Assembly: GCA_019095985.1 (NCBI GenBank)
Contig: CM032660.1
Location: 36,685,449 to 36,749,448 of the forward strand
DNA length: 64,000 bases
From: Streblospio benedicti
Lineage: Eukaryota; Annelida; Polychaeta; Spionida; Spionidae
Reading direction: 5' to 3'
A program made the position numbers and the translations under genes. Under the pieces are notes generated by a model that saw only the letters and a list, made by a program, of their open reading frames with translations, did no database searches and had not been told where the DNA came from. Positions within the stretch are counted from its first letter, which is position 1; each line of letters begins with the position of its first letter. Below are positions 62,301 through 64,000 of the stretch, piece after piece.

Positions 62301-63581
62301 GAAGAGATTGTTATCAGAAAACAAAGCACCAACAAACAGATAGAGATAGCTACAAGCTTACTTACTATCACTGGCACCAGATAAAAGTTTAAGGTTGGAG
62401 TATAATTTGATACATAGCTTGATACGGATGATGTTGGTATTGATTTAGCTAAATCTCCACTAAAGAAAAAGAATGCAAGAATTGCTGAAAAATAGAAAAC
62501 AAAGATGTTTACTTTATCGATGTATGCGTCAAAGGGTTCTTATAATTTTTGAAATCGAGTGCTTTTGTCTTTTGACGATGAGCACTATTGTACTTTAAAG
62601 TTTGTACTTGATCAGATATATACTATCTTTAAATGCACCAAACAAAATCTTAAACACCAAGCATTCTTCATCTAAATCTTGAATTCATATGAACCATGGC
62701 AAATTTGAAGGGTGAAACCAAATAATATCCCAAAACACTTGGATTTCACATTTCACAACTTAGAATCAAGGGAGTTTCCAAATTTTGAGTGTATGATTTA
62801 TTTCTATAAACATGTAGCTACATAATAGACAATATTAGTGTCTTTTAGTGTGTGCAAGCACGTCATACGCTTTGAAATGTTTGGGCAAAGATGTGTTAGT
62901 AAGGAATATAGTTCATAAGTGGTTACCACTTTACCAGAAAGGTTTATCACACACTATTTACAGAAATTTCTACAAAATGCTATAAAACTACATGTATATC
63001 ACACTATTTTCAGAATGCTTTCCTGCAGAACTTACTATAACCGGAATAAGATAAAAATTGAGAGTAGGGGTATAGCTCTCAACGTAAGTTGTTAAAGTAG
63101 ACCAGGGAATGTATTTTATCATTTCTCCACTAAAGAAGAAAAATGCCAGTATTGCTGAAAGAAAATAATAATATAATGTTGTTGTTTTTTAATTAACATT
63201 TATTAAGAAACAAGCCAGTTTCATAGTTTATTTGTAGAAATATGACTAAATACATTTAAATATTACATAAAAATCCTAAAGTACCATCCAGCCAATATAT
63301 ACTACTTGGATTTTTACGTCAAGTATCATTAATATAAAAGTCTACTTCTTTTCAGTTATCAGTGCATTTGACTTATTGGGGCTAAAGATAAACAAGATTA
63401 ACTAAATATTTATTTGTTATTAGACAAGAAGACAATTTTGAATATTACTGCAGAATGTATCAAATTACATATTAGAACAAATTTGAAAGGAAACTTTATT
63501 GATAACTTACCAACTGCTGCCACCACAACCAGTTTCCCAATAAGAAGGATGAAATCAGTTATTTTGTCAACAACTGCCACT
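53728..63581 (-). CDS. SLC44A: Choline transporter-like protein (SLC44A/CTL), C-terminal half
   Basis: A multi-pass membrane solute carrier of the CTL family; only the 3' part is in the window. Exons in coding order: 63511-63581 (VAVVDKITDFILLIGKLVVV; human CTL2 VAVLDKVTDFLFLLGKLL), then one of three alternatives (63036-63154, 62366-62484, 61243-61337), then 54003-54087 (IIGLGSYVIASGFFSVYSMG, then VDTLFLCF) and 53728-53846 (EDLERNDGSAEKPYFMTKEL, ILGKKN, stop). The phases (1, 0, 1) are the same whichever alternative is used. YVIASGFFSV and LMKILGKKN are family signatures nearest to CTL2/4/5. The 54-61 kb intron holds a LINE and a 4.3-kb TIR element. Upstream exons lie beyond position 64000. 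Confidence 0.92.
54655..56258 (+). mobile_element. LINE (RT with YADD), 5'-truncated, multi-frame
   Basis: Seen in order: RT fingers (PSNWEQSFIVCLYKG, NYRGLKLTEQVMKVLERI, SQFGFRPRQR), motif A (LYMAFVDLEKAFDRVPRKVI), the YADDLVI catalytic box near 55273, a degenerate Cys/His stretch near 55437-55510 where relatives have a PHD-like finger, CYLGDMLSATGGCDAATTTR, HASETWPLTKPNFQRLQRND, and the end RTAMRAASQLPGGGP. The frame changes several times. The endonuclease is missing at the left. This LINE type is widespread in marine invertebrates. It lies in the SLC44A intron, antisense to the gene. Confidence 0.85.
56267..56325 (+). repeat. ATG/GAT trinucleotide tail of the LINE
   Basis: Pure GAT repeats broken twice by ATGAATG directly follow the LINE coding end. 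LINEs of this sort often end in such microsatellite tails, so it marks the 3' end of the element. Confidence 0.8.
57300..57860 (+). repeat. Left array of about 130-bp units
   Basis: GATCTGAGGTCACAGATCCA and AAGATGGCCGCCA recur at about 57438, 57575 and 57714, each followed by AATGAGAAATCATAACTTTT-like and ATACCACTTTTT-like blocks. A leading variant starts near 57303. About four units. Confidence 0.75.
57860..59870 (+). mobile_element. Fossil DIRS-like retroelement piece
   Basis: The region around 59041-59420 and on to about 59800 resembles DIRS-type reverse transcriptase: SSRPIFNLNDLKQVVEYAHF, MKVDLTDA, a CLPFGL-type region and LKAIGFIVNHTKLFLTASQD. Preceding frames (58128-58580) are uncharacterised and may be the same element's other ORF. 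No tyrosine recombinase could be identified. The copy is incomplete and broken at several places, and looks old. It lies inside the larger TIR element. The DIRS call rests on RT flavour only. Confidence 0.55.
59973..60147. repeat. Foldback hairpin nested in the right arm
   Basis: CTGTGGCTACCGTTTTTCAA at the left pairs with the GATGGTAGCCACAG end at the right, and TTCAAAATTCAAAAGTTAAG pairs with CTTAACTTTTGAATTTTGAA. Arms are about 65 bp around a 40-bp loop. It interrupts the right repeat array. Confidence 0.8.
60170..60535 (-). repeat. Right array, inverted copies of the about 130-bp unit
   Basis: GGCCATCTTGGATCTGTGAC at about 60200, GGCCATTTTGGATCTGTGAC at about 60344 and AGCCATCTTGGATGCCATCT near 60481 are reverse complements of the left-array units. 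The two arrays face each other across the DIRS-like piece. Confidence 0.75.
61243..61337 (-). CDS. SLC44A: SLC44A alternative exon, copy 3 (most diverged, 95 nt)
   Basis: The acceptor TGTGATCAG and the donor GTGAGT enclose CA plus 31 codons: IPAAMYLEPSTKTSDDKI then LLNFRLVPVF. The start (phase 1) and end (phase 0) match the other two copies. It lacks the FFFF membrane stretch and is 8 residues shorter, so it would change the helix as well as the loop. It could be functional or decaying. Confidence 0.65.
61550..61967. mobile_element. TIR element with TA duplication, 418 bp
   Basis: The left end is GGGTCCCTACGGGTA. The right end in reverse complement is GGGTCCCCACGGGTA. TA stands outside both ends, and ATATGCTGTAG recurs on both sides, so the flanking duplication may be longer than TA. 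It lies between SLC44A exon copies 2 and 3. Non-coding. Confidence 0.65.
62366..62484 (-). CDS. SLC44A: SLC44A alternative exon, copy 2 (119 nt)
   Basis: The acceptor TATTTTTCAG and the donor GTAAGTAAG enclose CA plus 39 codons: ILAFFFFSGDLAKSIPTSSV, then a loop, then YTPTLNFYLVPVI. It encodes the end of a membrane helix, an extracellular loop and the start of the next helix (human CTL2: VLAFFFFSGRI ... LNYYWLPI). Confidence 0.9.
63036..63154 (-). CDS. SLC44A: SLC44A alternative exon, copy 1 (119 nt)
   Basis: The acceptor TTTCTTTCAG and the donor GTAAGTTCTG enclose CA plus 39 codons: ILAFFFFSGEMIKYIPWSTL, loop, YTPTLNFYLIPVI. It is identical in length and phase to copy 2. The framework is conserved while the loop (EMIKYIPWSTLTTYVES) differs from copy 2 at more than half its positions. 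Confidence 0.9.
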
Positions 63582-64000
63582 CTGAAATTTGGAATGTTAA
63601 TCTATAAATATATATTGCCAAACCATTTACTATCATAATCAAAGATTGAAACAAAGTCTTATATGAATATCACTTTTGAAAAGTTTCCTGATCAGATCTA
63701 TGATTTGGCCAGTAAAAAATTAAAAAAATAAATTGGCAAATAAATTCCCGGATCCCCAAAAGATGTAAAATGAAGTTTTAAAAAAAGATTACTAACAATA
63801 TTTCAAAGTCATTTTATCCAATAATGAAAGTCACATTTCAATGTTTAAAAAGTCACTGATCTGTAAAATATTCTTGGAATATATAAAGATGAACAATAAC
63901 CATTATCTTGTTTTACTATACATGTTAACTTTTACTTCAACAGCTTACAATGAATTATCAAAAAACAAAAAAACAAACAAATGTGATCAAGTGATTTAAA

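Overview
The window is eukaryotic nuclear DNA: AT-rich, with GT-AG introns of a few hundred bases up to several kilobases, poly(A) signals, LINE fragments, a tRNA-derived SINE and many short terminal-inverted-repeat (TIR) elements. The gene set and the transposon mix suggest a bilaterian invertebrate, probably marine (lophotrochozoan, echinoderm, hemichordate or amphioxus-like). I cannot name the species.

Four host genes could be reconstructed exon by exon. (1) 1569-6516, minus: PSMD5, a 26S proteasome base assembly chaperone, ten exons, about 504 aa. (2) 9893-37052, plus: endophilin-B (SH3GLB), a BAR plus SH3 membrane-curvature protein. Its BAR region contains four phase-0 mini-exons, and a linker exon can be read either as a cassette or as an early 3' end that omits SH3. 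(3) 40081-48373, plus: a calcyphosine-like EF-hand protein (CAPSL type) with two alternative terminal coding exons 6 kb apart. (4) 53728-63581, minus, 5' part outside the window: the C-terminal half of a choline-transporter-like protein (SLC44A/CTL). One exon of this gene is present in three diverged, phase-identical copies that look mutually exclusive.

PSMD5 and SH3GLB are divergent neighbours; the 3.4 kb between them is mostly transposon. The four genes have unrelated roles (proteasome assembly, membrane remodelling, calcium binding, transport), so there is no operon-like logic. The recurring theme is transcript diversity: microexons, duplicated terminal exons and triplicated internal exons. 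Two conserved exons (PSMD5 last exon, SH3GLB linker exon) each lack one base in a homopolymer, which looks like residual assembly error rather than gene decay.

The rest is mobile DNA: LINE pieces (5.9, 7.5-8.9, 13.6-14.0, 43.0-43.5, 44.9-47.7 and 54.7-56.3 kb), a Penelope-like GIY-YIG element boxed by inverted repeats (51.3-52.0 kb), a 4.3 kb TIR element with hAT-type ends carrying a fossil DIRS-like piece (56.5-60.8 kb), several foldback hairpins, and TIR elements of pogo/mariner, hAT and Harbinger type. Several are nested. No rRNA, tRNA gene or CRISPR array was seen.
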